The notes beneath the pieces are model-generated. The model was not told where the DNA came from, did no database searches, and worked only from the letters and a program-made list of their open reading frames with translations. The position numbers were made by a program, and so were the translations under genes. 64,000 bases of DNA from Halorussus aquaticus (GTDB lineage: Archaea; Halobacteriota; Halobacteria; Halobacteriales; Haladaptataceae): positions 1,550,001-1,614,000 of the forward strand of contig NZ_CP100400.1 of the NCBI RefSeq assembly GCF_024218795.1, written 5' to 3'. Of this stretch, positions 1 to 8,199 are shown one piece after another; within the stretch, counting starts at the first letter, position 1; every line of letters starts with the position of its first letter.

Positions 1-1015
1 CCGGATTCTCGTCCAGCAGTTCGTAGGCTCGTCCGGCCTCGCCGACGTCGAACTCGTGGGTGAGGAACCGCTCGGGGTCCACCTCGTGGAGTCGGTCCCA
101 CGCCACGGCGAGTCGCCGGTCCTTCGACCACCGGCCTCGGAGTTCCGGGTCGATGGTGCTGACCTGACTGCTCTCGACGCTGACCCGACTCCGGTGGAAC
201 CGCCCGCCGAGGTCGAGTTCCGCGGGCTTCGTTCCGTACCACGACCCGACCACGACCCGACCGTCGTAGCCCGTGGCCGCGATGGCCGAGTCGAGCGCGT
301 CCGGACACCCCGAGAGTTCGTAGGTCAGGTCCGCGCCCGCCGCCTCCTCGTCGGCGCGACCCAGTCGCTCCCGGATTCGCTCGCCGGGGTCGCCCTCGCC
401 GCCGAAATCGTGGCCGTCCGGGTCGAGCGCGGCGTCCGCGCCGAGTTCCAGCGAGCGCTCGCGCCGCGCGGCGTGGCGGTCCACCGTGACGAGTCGGTCC
501 AGCGGACAGTCGGCCAGCAGCGCGGTCGTCAGCAGGCCGACCACGCCCTGTCCGAAGACGGCCGCGCGCTCGCCGAGTCTGGGCGCGCCGTCGTGCAGGA
601 AGTTGACCGCCGTCTCGACGTTCGGCAGGAAGGTGGCCGCCGCGGCCGAGCAGTCCTCGGGCACCGCTAGCACGTCCGAGACCGGCGCGCAGAAGTGGCT
701 CTCGTGCGGGTTGAACCCGAACACGCGACGGTCCTCCCACGCGCTATCGACGCTCGGTCCGGTCGCCGTCACCCGGCCGACGACCGCGTAGCCGTACCGG
801 AGCGGGAACTCGAACCCACCCGACAGCGCGTCGATGGTCGCGTCGGCGGCCATCCCCGTCGGCACCTCGCCGCGGTAGACCAGTAGCTCCGTGCCGGGAC
901 TGACCGCCGACCGCTCGGCTCGGACCCGAACCTCCCCCTCGTCCGGGTCGGGTATCTCTCGCTCGCGCACCTCCACCGCTCCGTCCCCCGTGAAGTAGAG
1001 TGACCGTGCTGGCAT
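1..1015 (-). CDS. Medium-chain dehydrogenase/reductase, 3' end cut by window edge
   Basis: The reading frame is open from ATG at 1015 to the window edge (338 residues seen, probably only a few missing). It begins MPARSLYFTGDGAVEV and has the MDR layout: GroES-like N-terminal half, then a Rossmann half with the glycine motif FGQGVVGLL. The position that normally supplies the catalytic zinc Cys reads SAVSPGTE, as in the zinc-independent branch that includes bacteriochlorophyllide dehydrogenase-like proteins, so zinc catalysis is doubtful. GGGGGAG lies 4 bases before the ATG and a TATA-like CATAAGTC lies about 50 bases upstream. Substrate unknown. Confidence 0.75.
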   Translation of the reverse strand, partial: MPARSLYFTGDGAVEVREREIPDPDEGEVRVRAERSAVSPGTELLVYRGEVPTGMAADATIDALSGGFEFPLRYGYAVVGRVTATGPSVDSAWEDRRVFGFNPHESHFCAPVSDVLAVPEDCSAAAATFLPNVETAVNFLHDGAPRLGERAAVFGQGVVGLLTTALLADCPLDRLVTVDRHAARRERSLELGADAALDPDGHDFGGEGDPGERIRERLGRADEEAAGADLTYELSGCPDALDSAIAATGYDGRVVVGSWYGTKPAELDLGGRFHRSRVSVESSQVSTIDPELRGRWSKDRRLAVAWDRLHEVDPERFLTHEFDVGEAGRAYELLDENP

Positions 1016-1126
1016 GCTCCCCCGACGGCGCTCGGCCGTCCGACCGGGATACGACGGGCCGACTTATGCCTCTTTGGCCCCGAACCGACGCGAGAACGTT
1101 CCAGCGCCCGGAAACTGTTCGGGACG

Positions 1127-1723
1127 CTATCTCCCGAAGTAGCCGTCGAGCGCGTCCTCGACCGCCCCGCAGAGGCGCTGTCGGAGGGGCCGGACCACGC
1201 GGTTCGCGCCGACGCCGACGTAGGCGCGTCGGGGCGAGAACTCCCCCGAGCGCATCCGGAGCGCCAGCGCCACCGCGCGGTGGTTGCCGTCGGCCACGTA
1301 TCGCGGGACGCACCCCTCCCGCGTCGAGAGGACCAGCGGACCGTCGGGCATCTCGTCCACGAACTCCACCACCGTGGACACGTCGACGCCCGTCTCGTCG
1401 GTCAACTCGCCGGGGTCCCCGTCTGCGATTCTGTCGGCCGCGCCGCGAATCGTCCCGTCGGGCGAGAGGGCGCGCCACCGCAGTCTGTCGGGTCCCTCGA
1501 CCACGCGGAGGTCCGCGAAGTCCTCGCGGCCGAGGGTCGTCTCGTACCACCGCACGGGGGCGTCCCGCCAGACGAACGCGGCCGCGCCGGGTTTGCGGTC
1601 GAGCAGTTCGTCCAGCGCCGCTCGCTCGTCCAGCGATTCGACGGGGAACCAGTCCACCTCTGGGTGGCTTCGCTCCACCCGGAGCCACTCGCGGAGGACC
1701 TCGATTTGGGCTACGCGGCGCAT
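1127..1723 (-). CDS. Conserved-looking hypothetical protein with an ADGNHR motif
   Basis: A 198-residue soluble protein starting MRRVAQIEVLREWLRVERSH. Codon use matches the genome. The most distinctive stretch is YVADGNHRAVALALRMR near residue 150, which resembles the GNHR/GxHR motif of ParB-like nuclease-fold proteins. The preceding segment (DETGVDVSTVVEFVDEMPDGPLVL) is compatible with a small alpha/beta domain. No signal peptide or membrane helix is visible. It follows the dehydrogenase on the same strand, about 110 bases upstream of it, and could be cotranscribed. I do not recognise a specific family, so ParB-like is only a motif-level suggestion. Confidence 0.6.
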   Translation of the reverse strand: MRRVAQIEVLREWLRVERSHPEVDWFPVESLDERAALDELLDRKPGAAAFVWRDAPVRWYETTLGREDFADLRVVEGPDRLRWRALSPDGTIRGAADRIADGDPGELTDETGVDVSTVVEFVDEMPDGPLVLSTREGCVPRYVADGNHRAVALALRMRSGEFSPRRAYVGVGANRVVRPLRQRLCGAVEDALDGYFGR

Positions 1724-1854
1724 TCGTCGGTCCTACGGGCCGAAGTCACTCAATTCCGTTCCCCGACAGCCACGGGTCGCCCTCCCCACTGACCGGGTAC
1801 CGAATCGACTTTGACACCCGGTCGCGAACGCCGCGAACGAGTTCGACTCCCACG

Positions 1855-2706
1855 ATGACCGGTTCGCTCACCTACGTCGAGTTCCTGTCGGCCTTCCTCG
1901 CGGTCCCCGCAGTCGGGTTGACCGTCGCTGTCGCTCGCCGGACCGACGCCCCGCGACGAGTGCTCGCGGGCGTGGCCGCGCTGGTCTGCATCGCGGTCGC
2001 CTACACCGCGCCGTGGGACAGCTATCTCGTCGGTCGCGGCGTCTGGACCTACGGCGAGGGCGTGGTCGCGGCCCGGTTCGCCCGCGTCCCCCTCGGCGAG
2101 TGGCTGTTCTTCGTCCTCCAGACCGTGACGACCGGACTCTGGTACCACCTGCTCGCGCCCGGAGTGGACCCCGGAGTTCCCGGCCGCGACGCGCCCGGAC
2201 GGGCCGACGCCCGGTCCGTCGGCGCCGTCGCGTGGCTCGCGCTCGCGGCGCTCGGGGCGGTTCTCACCGTGAGCGCGACCCGGACCTACTACCTCGGGAT
2301 GATACTCGTCTGGGCCGGGCCGGTCGTCGCGTTCCTCTGGGCGGTCGGCGGCCCGGTCGTCTGGCGCTACCGCCGACTCGTCGCGGCCGCGGTCGCGGTC
2401 CCGTCGGCGTACCTCTGGGTCGCCGACCGGTTCGCCATCGGGAGGGGTCTCTGGACGATATCGCCCGACTACTCGACCGGGATCCACGTCGTCGGACTGC
2501 CGGTCGAGGAGGCGATTTTCTTCGTCCTGACGAACCTCCTCGTCGTGCAGGGTCTCCTGCTGTTCGACTGGGTGGCCGCCCGGGCCGCCGAGCGCGGTCC
2601 GGTCCACGCGGTCGCGGGACTGGTCCCGCCGTCGGTCGCGTCGCTGGCCGGGTCGCTCGCGGCCCGGGTTCCGGACGTCGCGGAGGTGCGTCGCCGATGG
2701 CAGTGA
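1855..2706 (+). CDS. crtY: Lycopene beta-cyclase, fused CrtYc-CrtYd type
   Basis: This 283-residue polytopic membrane protein is expected to cyclise both ends of lycopene to beta-carotene, the precursor of retinal. It is built of two homologous halves. Each half carries the P-x-E motif typical of the heterodimer-type cyclases of actinobacteria and archaea: PLGEWLFFVLQ near residue 82 and LPVEEAIFFVLTNLL near residue 217. About seven hydrophobic segments are visible. The ATG at 1855 fits the family start (MTGSLTYVEFLSAF); the longer open frame upstream is antisense to the neighbouring gene. The stop overlaps the start of the next gene by 10 bases, implying cotranscription and translational coupling. 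Confidence 0.9.
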   Translation: MTGSLTYVEFLSAFLAVPAVGLTVAVARRTDAPRRVLAGVAALVCIAVAYTAPWDSYLVGRGVWTYGEGVVAARFARVPLGEWLFFVLQTVTTGLWYHLLAPGVDPGVPGRDAPGRADARSVGAVAWLALAALGAVLTVSATRTYYLGMILVWAGPVVAFLWAVGGPVVWRYRRLVAAAVAVPSAYLWVADRFAIGRGLWTISPDYSTGIHVVGLPVEEAIFFVLTNLLVVQGLLLFDWVAARAAERGPVHAVAGLVPPSVASLAGSLAARVPDVAEVRRRWQ

Positions 2707-3770
2707 ACGGCGAGCGCGATTCGGGCGGGACCGGTTCCGTCAGCGGTGGTCCGCCCGACGGGTTCGGCGGGGAACTGTTCCGAATCGCGGTCGTCCCCGC
2801 GTGGGTCGCCCTCGCGGCGGTCGCGGCCGCGGTGGCCCTCGGCGTCGGTGCCGACCTGCCGACGGTCGCGCGCTACCTCCCGTTCCTCGCCAGTTTCGTC
2901 GCCTTCGGACTCCCCCACGGCGCGGCCGACCACCTCGCGGTCGCGCGCCTCGGCGGGTCCCGCCCGCTGGCGGCGGTCGGCGCGGTCTACCTCCTCGGCG
3001 GCGCGGGCGTCCTCGCGGTCTGGGTGACCGCGCCCGCCCTCGGGTTCGCCTCGTTCCTCCTGTTGACCGTCTACCACTGGGGGCAGGGCGACCTCTACGT
3101 CCTTCTCGCGGTCGGCGGCGACCACCTCCGGACCCGCGGCCAGCGCCTGCTCGCGCTCGCGGTCCGGGGCGGGATTCCCATGGTCGTCCCGCTCGTCTCG
3201 TTTCCCGGCGTCTACCGGTCGGTCGCCGAGGCGACGATTCGGCTGTTCGACTCGGCCTTCGTCACCGCCGCCACCCTCGACGCCGCGTTCCGGCCCGAGG
3301 TCCGATTCGCGCTCGGTGGCGGACTGGCGGCGCTCTCGCTAGTCGCCGTCGGCGTCGGGGTCGTCCGCGGGACGGGGCGGACCGACCGCGGGTGGCGAAT
3401 CGACGCGCTCGAAACCGGCCTGCTGTGGGCCTACTTCCTCGTCGTCCCGCCGGTACTGGCGGTCGGTCTCTACTTCTGCCTCTGGCACTCGGTCCGCCAC
3501 GTCGCGCGCCTGCTCGTCGTCGAGAACGACAGCGAGTCGCTCGCGGGCGGACGAATCGCCCCCGCGGTCGCGGGATTCGCTCGGGACGCGCTTCCGAACA
3601 CGGTCGGCGCGCTGGTCGTCCTCGCCGGTCTCGCGTCCGTCGTCCCACCCGACCAGAATCTGGCGTCGCTCCTCGGTCTCTATCTCGTGTTGCTGGCGGT
3701 GCTGACGCTCCCCCACACTACGGTCGTCACGTGGATGGACCTGCGCGAGGGCGTCTGGTCGGCCGAGTGA
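2697..3770 (+). CDS. brp: Brp/Blh family beta-carotene 15,15'-dioxygenase
   Basis: A 357-residue membrane protein predicted to cleave beta-carotene into two retinals. The histidine-rich motifs that bind iron in this family are all present: LPHGAADH near residue 71, YHWGQGD near 127, WHSVRHVARL near 264, and LPHTTVVTWMD near the C-terminus. Multiple hydrophobic helices surround them. The ATG overlaps the end of the cyclase gene (shared ATGGCAGTGA), so lycopene is converted to retinal by products of one transcript. No rhodopsin gene lies in the window; the retinal must serve an opsin encoded elsewhere. The first 25 residues are a Gly/Ser-rich, weakly conserved-looking tail. Confidence 0.9.
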   Translation: MAVNGERDSGGTGSVSGGPPDGFGGELFRIAVVPAWVALAAVAAAVALGVGADLPTVARYLPFLASFVAFGLPHGAADHLAVARLGGSRPLAAVGAVYLLGGAGVLAVWVTAPALGFASFLLLTVYHWGQGDLYVLLAVGGDHLRTRGQRLLALAVRGGIPMVVPLVSFPGVYRSVAEATIRLFDSAFVTAATLDAAFRPEVRFALGGGLAALSLVAVGVGVVRGTGRTDRGWRIDALETGLLWAYFLVVPPVLAVGLYFCLWHSVRHVARLLVVENDSESLAGGRIAPAVAGFARDALPNTVGALVVLAGLASVVPPDQNLASLLGLYLVLLAVLTLPHTTVVTWMDLREGVWSAE

Positions 3771-3784
3771 CTCTGCTCGCCGGA

Positions 3785-3988
3785 CTAACTCGCGGCGTCG
3801 CGGTCGCGTTCCGCCTGCAACAACTCGCGGATGTCCTCCTCGTCGAGCAGGTCCACCAGACTCTCGCCGTTCTCCCACGCGGCTATCTCCTCGGCGGTCA
3901 GCCAGTTCGAGGGGTCTCGGCCCGTCTCGTCCAGCAGGTCCGAGAGCTTCTCGTCGAGGTCGTCGGGGTCGTACCCACCCACGGGCAT
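3785..3988 (-). CDS. Small acidic hypothetical protein
   Basis: A 67-residue, strongly acidic protein (MPVGGYDPDDLDEKLSDLLDE...) ending AERDRDAAS. It has no membrane segment or cysteine. It contains WLTAEEIAAWENGES followed by a Leu/Asp/Glu-rich helix, so it is probably helical. Composition and codon use match other haloarchaeal small proteins. It converges with the dioxygenase gene, with only 14 bases between the stops. Function unknown; no family recognised. Confidence 0.6.
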   Translation of the reverse strand: MPVGGYDPDDLDEKLSDLLDETGRDPSNWLTAEEIAAWENGESLVDLLDEEDIRELLQAERDRDAAS

Positions 3989-4123
3989 GGACTGACGTAC
4001 GCGCTCGGTGGTCTTATTACTCGGGGTGGGCGCCGTCTCGGTTCTCCACGAAATCGACCTGAACGGTCCCGTGAACGCCTCTCAGGGCCACTCAGGAATT
4101 GATAGAGATGCATCATTTAGAAG

Positions 4124-4152
4124 GTGTTCGGCCGGTCCTCGGCCCCGAACAC
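4124..4152. repeat. Inverted repeat in the region upstream of ncsA
   Basis: Arms GTGTTCGG (4124-4131) and CCGAACAC (4145-4152) pair perfectly around a 13-base GC-rich spacer that can pair further. It lies in the 265-base divergent spacer between the small acidic gene and ncsA, roughly 100 bases before the ncsA ATG. It could be a transcription-factor site or an RNA hairpin; position and symmetry are all that can be seen. Confidence 0.45.
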
Positions 4153-4199
4153 AGCCACCGCCTCTCTGACTCGATGCCGATTTGCTATCGCGCTATTCC

Positions 4200-4206
4200 A
4201 TTTATC
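4200..4206 (+). promoter_or_regulatory. Putative TATA box of ncsA
   Basis: TTTATCA in an AT-rich pocket (CCATTTATCAG) centred about 51 bases before the ncsA ATG. With the usual 25-27 base TATA-to-start distance this predicts a leader of about 25 nt. Inference from spacing and composition only. Confidence 0.4.
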
Positions 4207-4253
4207 AGTCCGAGGCGAAACCGACAAACGCCCGGAACCGAAACCCACACGCG

Positions 4254-5225
4254 ATGGACTGCGACAAATGCGGCCGAGAAGCGGTGATGCACGCCGCCTA
4301 CTCGGGGCTACATCTCTGCGAGGACCACTTCGTCGCTTCCGTGGAGAAGCGAGTTCGGCGTCGTATCCGGGAGGACGACCTCGTTCCCGACGACGCCACG
4401 CCCGAGGACCCCCAGACGTGGGTCGTCGGTCTCTCCGGCGGTAAGGACAGCGTCGTCCTCACCGACATCCTCTACCGGACCTTCGAGCAGGACCCGCGCA
4501 TCCAACTCGTCGCGCTCACGATTCACGAGGGCATCGAGGGCTACCGCGACGAGAGCGTGGACGCCTGCGTGGAACTGACCGACGAACTGGGCATCCGCCA
4601 CGAACTCGTCACCTACGAGGAGGAGTTCGACGTACAGATGGACGACGTGGTCGAGAAAGACCCCGAGGGGATGGCGGCATGCGCCTACTGCGGGGTGTTC
4701 CGTCGGGACCTGCTCTCGAAGTACGCCGAGAAGTACGACGCCGACAAACTCCTGACCGGCCACAACCTCGACGACGAGGCCCAGACCGCGCTGATGAACT
4801 TCCTCGAAGGCGACGTCTCGCAGGTCGCCAAGCACTTCGACGCGAGTCTCGGCAGCTTCGAGGAGCGGGGCGAACAGGACGACTTCGTACCGCGGGCCAA
4901 ACCGCTCCGGGACGTGCCCGAGAAGGAAGTCGCGCTCTACGCGCACCTCGAAGACCTCCCGGCCCACATCACGGAGTGCCCGCACGCCAGCGAGGCCTAC
5001 CGCGGCGAGATTCAGGAACTCCTTCACAAACTGGAAGAGAACCACCCGGGGACACGCCACTCGATCATGGCGGGCTACGAGGAACTCGCGTCGCTGGCCG
5101 CCAGCGAGTTCGGCGCGCGCGACGAGGGCGACACCGAACTCGGCGAGTGCGAGCGCTGTGGCGCATCGACCACGCGCGACGTCTGCCGGAAGTGTTCGCT
5201 CCTCGATTCGATTCACGCCGTCTAA
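4254..5225 (+). CDS. ncsA: tRNA 2-thiolation protein NcsA/TtuA (Ctu1 family)
   Basis: A 323-residue cytosolic enzyme expected to thiolate U34 of Lys, Glu and Gln tRNAs using ATP and sulfur from a ubiquitin-like SAMP carrier. An N-terminal zinc site is formed by C3, C6, C22 and H25. The PP-loop SGGKDS is at 61-66. The catalytic or Fe-S cysteine pair CAYC is at 143-146, followed by TGHNLDDEAQT. A C-terminal zinc ribbon has C299, C302, C311 and C314. These are the landmarks of the TtuA/NcsA/Ctu1 family, and the length is normal. The ATG at 4254 starts directly with the zinc motif MDCDKCG; the in-frame ATG 72 bases upstream would add an unrelated leader. Confidence 0.93.
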   Translation: MDCDKCGREAVMHAAYSGLHLCEDHFVASVEKRVRRRIREDDLVPDDATPEDPQTWVVGLSGGKDSVVLTDILYRTFEQDPRIQLVALTIHEGIEGYRDESVDACVELTDELGIRHELVTYEEEFDVQMDDVVEKDPEGMAACAYCGVFRRDLLSKYAEKYDADKLLTGHNLDDEAQTALMNFLEGDVSQVAKHFDASLGSFEERGEQDDFVPRAKPLRDVPEKEVALYAHLEDLPAHITECPHASEAYRGEIQELLHKLEENHPGTRHSIMAGYEELASLAASEFGARDEGDTELGECERCGASTTRDVCRKCSLLDSIHAV

Positions 5226-5442
5226 TTCTCCCGCCGCCGAACCTGCTGCGCTCGGTGGGGACCTTTCGCGTCCGCCCGGTGAGAGAGACCACTGGAGTCT
5301 ATCTTCGACACCGCGGAACCCGCTAGGTGTTCTATCGAACGGCGAACAGACGCAACTCTCGAACGAGCGACGCGCCGCTACGCGTCCGACCTACTGCGAG
5401 AAAGAGCCAAAACGCACGATTCGTCGGAAGACGGAAGCGCCG

Positions 5443-6675
5443 TCAGCGAATCACGTCGAGACCGTTGTTCTGCTCGACCTTGTCCTGACCGCCGTCGCTC
5501 TTGGTCCCCCACTCCGCGGACTCGTTGGTCTCGCGGGAGGTACCGCCAGTTCCGCCGAGACCTCCGGCGTCTTCGACGTTCTGACTGGCGTCGAACGACT
5601 GGGCGTCCACGTCGCGCATCTCCTGACGGGACTTGTCGGCCTGCTTCTGGGTACTCGGACCGAGGACCTGCGCGCTCTGGACGCCGGTCATGATGGCCAT
5701 GACCCGGACCTTACCCTTGTAGTTGTCCTGGATGCGCGCGCCCCAGATGACGTTCGCGCTGGCTTCGAGTCGCTCGGTGATGTTCGAGGCGATTGACTCG
5801 GCCTCCTTGAGCGTGAGGTCCGGACCGCCCGTGATGTGGACGAGTCCACCGGACGCGCCGCGGTAGTCCACGTCCAGCAGCGGGTGGTTCATCGCGTCGC
5901 GGACGACTTCCTCGGTCTTGTTCTTGTCCTGGGTCTCGCCGACCAGCATCACCGCGACGCCGCCCTGATTCATGATAGAGGTCATGTCGGCGTAGTCGAG
6001 ATTGATGAGCGAGGGCTGGGTGATGGTCTCCGAGATGCCCTTGACGGTCTCGGCGATGATCTGGTCCATCACCGAGAACGCCTTGCCGATGGGCAGGTTC
6101 GGGACGTAGTCGAGCAGTCGGTTGTTGTCCAGCACGATGATGGAGTCGGCCTCGTTGCGGAGCTTTTCGAGGCCCTCCTCGGCTTTCACCGTGCGTGCGC
6201 GCTCGACGTTGAACGGCGTCGAGACCATCCCGACGACGATAGCGCCCTGCTCTTTGGCGATCTTCGAGACGACGGGGGCCGCACCGGTGCCGGTGCCGCC
6301 GCCCATCCCCGCGGTGACGAACACGAGGTCCGCGTCGCCGAGTACCTCCTTGATGGTGCCCTGCGCCATCTCGGTGGCGCGCTCGCCCATCGAGGGGTCG
6401 CCGCCAGCGCCGAGTCCGTTGGTCAGGGACTTGCCGACCAGAATCTTCGTGTCGGCCTCGATCATCTTGAGGTGCTGCTTGTCGGTGTTGATAGCGACCG
6501 TGTCAGCGCCTTCGACGCCGATGTTGTAGAGTCGGTTGACGGTGTTGTTGCCCGCACCGCCACAGCCGACGATGACGATTCGGGGGTCGCCGAACTCGTC
6601 GCCGTCGGTCGAGGCGTCCATCTCGCGGCTCTCTTCCTCGGCGTTCTCGAGGGCGTCTTGAACGATATCCTGCAT
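5443..6675 (-). CDS. ftsZ2: Cell division protein FtsZ2
   Basis: A tubulin-family GTPase of 410 residues that forms part of the midcell ring. The GTP site includes [13 protein letters not shown] (38-50) and the tubulin signature GGGTGTG (125-131). The T7-type catalytic loop region NLDYADM follows. The acidic, low-complexity C-terminal tail ends NNGLDVIR, which from memory is the FtsZ2-type ending rather than FtsZ1. The gene follows cdrS on the same strand with 3 bases between stop and start, so they form one operon. In haloarchaea FtsZ1 and FtsZ2 act together, with FtsZ2 needed for constriction. Paralog assignment rests on the tail and the cdrS linkage. Confidence 0.93.
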   Translation of the reverse strand: MQDIVQDALENAEEESREMDASTDGDEFGDPRIVIVGCGGAGNNTVNRLYNIGVEGADTVAINTDKQHLKMIEADTKILVGKSLTNGLGAGGDPSMGERATEMAQGTIKEVLGDADLVFVTAGMGGGTGTGAAPVVSKIAKEQGAIVVGMVSTPFNVERARTVKAEEGLEKLRNEADSIIVLDNNRLLDYVPNLPIGKAFSVMDQIIAETVKGISETITQPSLINLDYADMTSIMNQGGVAVMLVGETQDKNKTEEVVRDAMNHPLLDVDYRGASGGLVHITGGPDLTLKEAESIASNITERLEASANVIWGARIQDNYKGKVRVMAIMTGVQSAQVLGPSTQKQADKSRQEMRDVDAQSFDASQNVEDAGGLGGTGGTSRETNESAEWGTKSDGGQDKVEQNNGLDVIR

Positions 6676-6678
6676 GGT

Positions 6679-6861
6679 CTACACCTTCGCCCACGAGCGC
6701 TTGTTCGCGGTCTGCTCGGTCTGTTCTTCTTCGTGTTCGTTCAACATGTCTCGAACGGCGGCCCGAATCGCTTCGCTCCGGTTCGGGAACTCGCCCGTCT
6801 CGACCATCTGTTCGACCTCTTCTATCTGCTGTTTCGGAATGCGCAGTGTCACACGCTCCAT
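6679..6861 (-). CDS. cdrS: Ribbon-helix-helix regulator CdrS
   Basis: A 60-residue protein that is almost entirely one ribbon-helix-helix domain. [11 protein letters not shown] forms the strand and [17 protein letters not shown] the second helix with the N-R-S-E turn typical of MetJ/Arc folds. A short polar tail follows. Haloarchaeal CdrS is a known regulator of cell division genes, always just upstream of ftsZ2, and that arrangement is seen here. The ATG at 6861 is preceded by an AT-rich leader. The upstream region contains palindromes of the size RHH dimers bind (see the regulatory entry), so autoregulation is plausible. Confidence 0.9.
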   Translation of the reverse strand: MERVTLRIPKQQIEEVEQMVETGEFPNRSEAIRAAVRDMLNEHEEEQTEQTANKRSWAKV

Positions 6862-7047
6862 ATTTTGTAATTTCCCCTGTTGTTAGTAAGACGGCACGCG
6901 ACTTCCAGCGCGTCCTGTCTTACACTTTGTTAGCCCTCAACACGGGACAATTCCCGTCTTCGGGGCGACGTGTAAGACGACCGTCTTACGTGCCACTATC
7001 CACATAGTCAAAACTTAAATAGTTAACGCCCGTCGTAAAACACTGTC
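6862..7047 (-). promoter_or_regulatory. cdrS-ftsZ2 control region with GTAAGAC/GTCTTAC palindromes
   Basis: A 186-base spacer between cdrL and cdrS. On the minus strand a TATA-like CTATTTAAG lies near 7012-7022. About 25 bases downstream, at the expected transcription start, is a near-perfect palindrome formed by GTAAGAC (6972-6978) and GTCTTAC (6983-6989) with a 4-base spacer. Further down the leader the same heptamers recur at 6886-6892 and 6917-6923. A related dyad, GTCGTAA at 7032-7038 and TTACGAC at 7048-7054, spans the cdrL stop codon. The repeated half-sites, their symmetry and their position over the start site suggest a repressor operator. The natural candidates are the RHH proteins CdrL and CdrS encoded on either side; their actual sites are not shown by the sequence. 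Confidence 0.7.
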
Positions 7048-7710
7048 TTACGACCGGTCGAGAACGTCGGCCGCGGGCGTTCGGCGGCCGCAGCTCGGAC
7101 AGAACCCCCAGTCGGAGCGCACTTCGTCACCGCACTCACAGAAGACCCGTCGTGCGGCCTTCTCTCCGCAGTTCGGACAGTAGACGTGGTCGTCGGACAG
7201 CGACTCGCCGCACTGTCCGCAGGCGTTCTCTGTCTCGTCGGACGGCTCGCGGCCGTCCGCGTCGGCGGCGCGTTCCGGCGGGCGTCCGTCGGACAACTCG
7301 TCAGACGCGTTCGCGTGCCGGTCGGCCGACGCGTCGGTTCGGGCCGCATCGGTGTCGAGCGTCACGTTGACGTTCACGTCTCGTGCGCGCTCGCCGCGGT
7401 CGCGTTCGCGCTCGCTGGCCTCCCACGCGGCGAGTCGCTCGGCGACGAGTTCGTCCACGCGCTGCGCGAGGACGTCGTCGATCCTGTCGGCACTTCGGCG
7501 CTCGCCGTGGCCACCCTCCGAGGTGGTCGCTCGGCGTACGTCGCGCACGCGGTCCGCGTCCGCGGTGGGGCTGCGACGGGCGCGGTTCGCGTCGTCGGAC
7601 GCGTCGAGGTACTCGCGGAGCGCCTCCCGCATGATCTCGCTCTTCGAGGCGTCGCGGGCCTCGATGCGCTCGACCAGTTCCTCGTCCGCGCGGAACGTTA
7701 TCTTGCTCAT
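7048..7710 (-). CDS. cdrL: CdrL: ribbon-helix-helix regulator with double zinc ribbon
   Basis: A 220-residue protein with an N-terminal RHH domain (MSKITFRADEELVERIEARD...SEIMREALREYL, residues 1-40), a long charged and probably disordered middle, and two C-terminal zinc ribbons. The first ribbon is CGQCGES...CPNCGE and the second is CECGDE...CPSCGRR. This matches CdrL, the long partner of CdrS, described in haloarchaea as controlling the cdrS-ftsZ2 operon. It lies immediately upstream of that operon on the same strand. The ATG at 7710 is about 35 bases downstream of an AT-rich stretch near 7740-7750 (minus-strand GAAATAGG), consistent with a very short leader. Confidence 0.85.
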   Translation of the reverse strand: MSKITFRADEELVERIEARDASKSEIMREALREYLDASDDANRARRSPTADADRVRDVRRATTSEGGHGERRSADRIDDVLAQRVDELVAERLAAWEASERERDRGERARDVNVNVTLDTDAARTDASADRHANASDELSDGRPPERAADADGREPSDETENACGQCGESLSDDHVYCPNCGEKAARRVFCECGDEVRSDWGFCPSCGRRTPAADVLDRS

Positions 7711-7942
7711 GTGCCAGTTCGACCCACAGGTTTACGACCAACCTATTTCAATCTTCCCCAAACATGTCCGACGAGCGGAAGACGATGGGAGACGGGCGGC
7801 CGTCGGGAGGTTTCCGGTCCGTCTGTCGTTCAGAACGCCGCGTAACGTGTGACCTCATCCGATGGTCACCGGGGGTGTCGGGGTCGAACACTGAACGGCG
7901 ACGTGACTCGGTGGCAGGCGACGCGCTCTCACCGAATAATAA

Positions 7943-7951
7943 CCCTTAAGT
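7943..7951 (+). promoter_or_regulatory. Putative TATA box of tRNA-Tyr
   Basis: CCTTAAGTC sits in an AT-rich island (AATAATAACCCTTAAG) about 35 bases before the mature 5' end of tRNA-Tyr. That distance fits an archaeal box A with a short 5' leader removed by RNase P. The spacer 7711-7981 holds no credible gene. Confidence 0.5.
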
Positions 7952-7981
7952 CTGGCAGGGCACCTACGTGAAACTGCGTGC

Positions 7982-8054
7982 CCGCCCTTAGCTCAGACTG
8001 GTAGAGCAGTCGACTGTAGATCGACTTGCCCCCCGTTCAAATCGGGGAGGGCGG
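7982..8054 (+). tRNA. tRNA-Tyr, anticodon GTA
   Basis: All arms can be drawn. The acceptor stem is CCGCCCT with AGGGCGG and begins with C1-G72, the archaeal tyrosine identity pair. The D arm is GCTC...GAGC. The anticodon stem GTCGA/TCGAC closes the loop CTGTAGA, giving anticodon GTA. The T arm is CCCCG-TTCAAAT-CGGGG. The gene has no intron and no encoded CCA. Its 3' end is repeated in degenerate form downstream, consistent with use as an integration site. Confidence 0.95.
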
Positions 8055-8060
8055 ATTTGT
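8042..8060. repeat. Copy 1 of island direct repeat (tRNA-Tyr 3' end)
   Basis: TCGGGGAGGGCGGATTTGT covers the end of the T arm, the acceptor 3' strand and 6 bases beyond. It matches copy 2 at 8153-8171 at 14 of 19 positions. Counting the preceding GTTCAAA, which is also shared with copy 2, the similarity starts at 8035. It is the probable intact attachment half. Confidence 0.55.
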
Positions 8061-8152
8061 TCTACAAATCCGATCGACGCGATTTGAGCCTGTGAGCCGC
8101 AGTCCCGGAACGGCCGAAGGCCGCACGCCCGGAACGTCTCACAACGTTCAAA

Positions 8153-8171
8153 TCGGAAAGAGCGGACTTCT
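8153..8171. repeat. Copy 2 of island direct repeat
   Basis: TCGGAAAGAGCGGACTTCT, preceded by GTTCAAA exactly as in the tRNA T arm (8146-8152). It differs from the copy at 11337-11355 at one of 19 positions. It lies about 100 bases past tRNA-Tyr, just before the truncated ATPase. Confidence 0.6.
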
Positions 8172-8199
8172 CCCGAATTTACAACGACGAGCGAAGCGA

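Noticed and set aside
7711-7981. Possible small gene between cdrL and tRNA-Tyr
   Set aside because: Short frames exist but lack a start with support, conserved pattern or typical acidic composition; treated as promoter and spacer DNA.
8026-8199. Open frame beginning inside tRNA-Tyr and running into the ATPase fragment
   Set aside because: The first 58 codons are tRNA and tRNA-derived repeat sequence; only the part from about 8200 has protein homology.
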